Below, piece by piece: positions 6,306 through 7,811 of a stretch of DNA of 7,811 nt. Below the pieces are notes generated by a model. It did no database searches, was not told the DNA's origin, and was given only the letters and a program-made list of their open reading frames with translations. Numbering within the stretch: the stretch's first letter is position 1; each line of letters starts with the position of its first letter. Position numbers and translations under genes: made by a program. The stretch lies in contig JAGOBZ010000140.1 of NCBI GenBank assembly GCA_017999015.1, forward strand, positions 1-7,811, given 5' to 3'. The stretch comes from Kiritimatiellia bacterium (GTDB taxonomy: Bacteria > Verrucomicrobiota > Kiritimatiellia > RFP12 > UBA1067).

Positions 6306-7811
6306 GATCCTCCCCGCTGGCCTCGAGCCACATGCCGGCGTCCGAAATCTTCAGCACCCCCATGTCGCGCTGCAGCTCGAGATCGCTCACCTGCCAGTCA
6401 ATCAGCACCGAGCACAACTCGTTGCGCGCGGCCAACAAATTTTCTTGCGCCTCGAGCACGTCGCGCATCGACGCGCGCCCCGACTGCAGGAAAAGCGCGT
6501 TGCTCTCGACGCGCAGACGCGCCACCTTGACCGCCTCGACCTGATTCACGTAAGAGGCGCGCGCCGCGATCAGGTTGCGCAATCCGCTGCGCACCGCCTG
6601 CTTGACGGCGTCTTCGCGCTCTTCCAGCGACCGCTTGGCCTGCTCCAAGGCGATCAACTGCTTGCGGAACGCATTGCGTTCCCGCCGGCGGTTCCAGGGC
6701 CAGTCGGCGCGCACGCCGGCGTCCCAAGCCTCCTCGCCGTTGAACCCGTTTTCGCCGGTCGCGCGCGCCCGGTCCAGGCTCGCGCCGCCCGTGAGCGTGA
6801 CATCCGCGCGCAACGCATCCGCCGCGATCTTGACGGCGCGCGCCGAATCTTCGACACGGCAGCGCGTGACAAACAGATCATGCCGTTCAGACAGCGCGAT
6901 GCGGCAAGACTCCGCCTCATCCGGATAGGCCGCCACCGCGTTGTCGCTGGCCTGCGCCCAACCCGCCATTTTCCGCTCCAGCCGCTCGACCTCCGCCAGG
7001 TCCACTTCAACGCGCGCCTCGGGCGGCAGGCCGAGCCGTATTTTCAACGTGTCGAGCCTGACTTCATAACTCTTGCGCGCGTCGATCACGCTCTTGTTGG
7101 CCGCCAGCAGATCCGAGCGCGCCTGGTCGACCTGGATGCGCTGCATGCGTCCGGCTTCAAACATCATCTCGGCACGGCGACTGTTCTCAGCCAGATTGCG
7201 CTCGTTGTCCACCGCATTCTGCACCCGCTGCACATATTCGAGCACATCGAAGTAGGCGACCGCCACCGAAACCGCATACGTTTGCCGGTAATGCTCAAAC
7301 GCGCGGATCGCGTAGATCAGGTTCCGCTCCGCCTGTGTCAGCGGCTCACGCACGATATCACGCCCGGCTCCGCGCATCAGCGGCAGTGTCATAGTCAGGT
7401 CGCCGGTCAACCCGAGTGACCGCCAATCGTCACGCAGCAGGCTCACGACATCAAGCGCCAGACTGCCCGCGATCTCCGCGCCGTTTTCAAGTTTGCGCGC
7501 GACCCCGCCCGCCGTTCGCCCGCTGGCCCTCTCAGCCGCCGGGTCACCGGAGAGCAGTCCCAGCATCATGCCGCTGAAGGTGGTCTCGAACTGATATTGC
7601 TGGTAATCGAGATCGAGCGCGGAGGTAAACACGGCCTCCTTCATATTCTGGTAGGCGCGGTCGTTACGTGCAGCCACGCACATGGCGTCCGACAGCGAGA
7701 GCGTCAGCACGCTGTTCGAAACCGCAAGCGGGGCTGCATGCGGAATCTTGGGAAACACCACGCCCTGCTCGCCGCGCACGACCGCCAGCAGCGCGATGCG
7801 CAACGTCAGAG
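6298..7811 (-). CDS. TolC-like outer-membrane efflux protein, N-terminus cut by the window edge
   Basis: The frame is open from the right edge to a TAA at 6300-6298, giving about 504 residues without a start. A TTG at 7803 is in frame, but the reading frame continues upstream past it and no signal peptide or lipobox is visible, so the true start probably lies beyond the window. The protein has the two-repeat outer-membrane efflux (OEP) pattern. LTLSLSDAMCVAARNDRAYQ opens the first repeat. A long helical segment ends in LKIRLGLPPEARVEVDL. The second repeat includes SGLRNLIAARASYVNQVEAV and the terminal helix RASMRDVLEAQENLLAARNEL. TolC-like proteins trimerise into a beta-barrel in the outer membrane with an alpha-helical tunnel that docks on the adaptor. 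It is the first efflux gene seen here and overlaps the adaptor gene, so it is likely the dedicated exit duct of this pump. Sequence divergence from E. coli TolC is large, and assignment rests on pattern and context. Confidence 0.88.
   Translation of the reverse strand, partial: LTLRIALLAVVRGEQGVVFPKIPHAAPLAVSNSVLTLSLSDAMCVAARNDRAYQNMKEAVFTSALDLDYQQYQFETTFSGMMLGLLSGDPAAERASGRTAGGVARKLENGAEIAGSLALDVVSLLRDDWRSLGLTGDLTMTLPLMRGAGRDIVREPLTQAERNLIYAIRAFEHYRQTYAVSVAVAYFDVLEYVQRVQNAVDNERNLAENSRRAEMMFEAGRMQRIQVDQARSDLLAANKSVIDARKSYEVRLDTLKIRLGLPPEARVEVDLAEVERLERKMAGWAQASDNAVAAYPDEAESCRIALSERHDLFVTRCRVEDSARAVKIAADALRADVTLTGGASLDRARATGENGFNGEEAWDAGVRADWPWNRRRERNAFRKQLIALEQAKRSLEEREDAVKQAVRSGLRNLIAARASYVNQVEAVKVARLRVESNALFLQSGRASMRDVLEAQENLLAARNELCSVLIDWQVSDLELQRDMGVLKISDAGMWLEASGEDHG
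6309..6315 (-). promoter_or_regulatory. Shine-Dalgarno GGGGAGG for the adaptor gene
   Basis: GGGGAGG lies 3 nt before the ATG at 6305, inside the final codons of the upstream TolC-like gene. The spacing is tighter than usual, but no other in-frame start is close by. Its position supports translation of the adaptor coupled to termination of the channel gene. Confidence 0.55.

Noticed and set aside
6211..7419. 402-codon open frame on the plus strand opposite the TolC-like gene
   Set aside because: The composition (H, R, Q and A rich) is typical of antisense frames in GC-rich DNA, while the opposite strand encodes a coherent efflux channel.

Overview
All recognisable genes in this GC-rich window lie on the minus strand, so the biological reading order runs from the right edge (7811) to the left edge (1). 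By protein character it looks like a Gram-negative (double-membrane) bacterium. It has an outer-membrane TolC-type channel, a periplasmic adaptor, and an E. coli-type poly(A) polymerase. The adaptor, with its long helical hairpin and charged tail, resembles versions I associate with the PVC group (Verrucomicrobiota/Kiritimatiellota/Lentisphaerota/Planctomycetota). That lineage guess is an inference from memory and is only of low to moderate confidence.

Layout in transcription order. (1) 7811-6298: TolC-like outer-membrane efflux protein, N-terminus cut by the window edge. (2) 6305-4668: MacA/HlyD-type membrane-fusion adaptor. (3) 4671-3946: MacB/LolD-type ABC ATPase. (4) 3949-2678: MacB/FtsX-type permease, starting at GTG. 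These four genes overlap by 8, 4 and 4 nt and almost certainly form one translationally coupled operon. It encodes a complete tripartite MacAB-TolC-type efflux pump whose MacB is split into separate ATPase and permease polypeptides. A small GC-rich hairpin sits directly against the last stop codon and may end the transcript. (5) 2592-1192: pcnB, poly(A) polymerase I, with family catalytic and PAP-signature motifs and a basic C-terminal tail carrying a fresh-looking in-frame 15-nt duplication. (6) 1112-1: a GT4-type glycosyltransferase, C-terminus cut by the left edge. It is preceded by a good sigma70-like promoter placed so close to the ATG that the mRNA may be leaderless.

The two gaps between genes (about 79 and 85 bp) hold only the promoter and terminator candidates listed. 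I see no RNA genes, CRISPR arrays, insertion sequences or attachment sites. The window looks like ordinary chromosomal content, and I found no convincing undescribed system. The points most worth a second look are the possible leaderless promoter, the pcnB tail duplication, and the enlarged adaptor with its charged tail.
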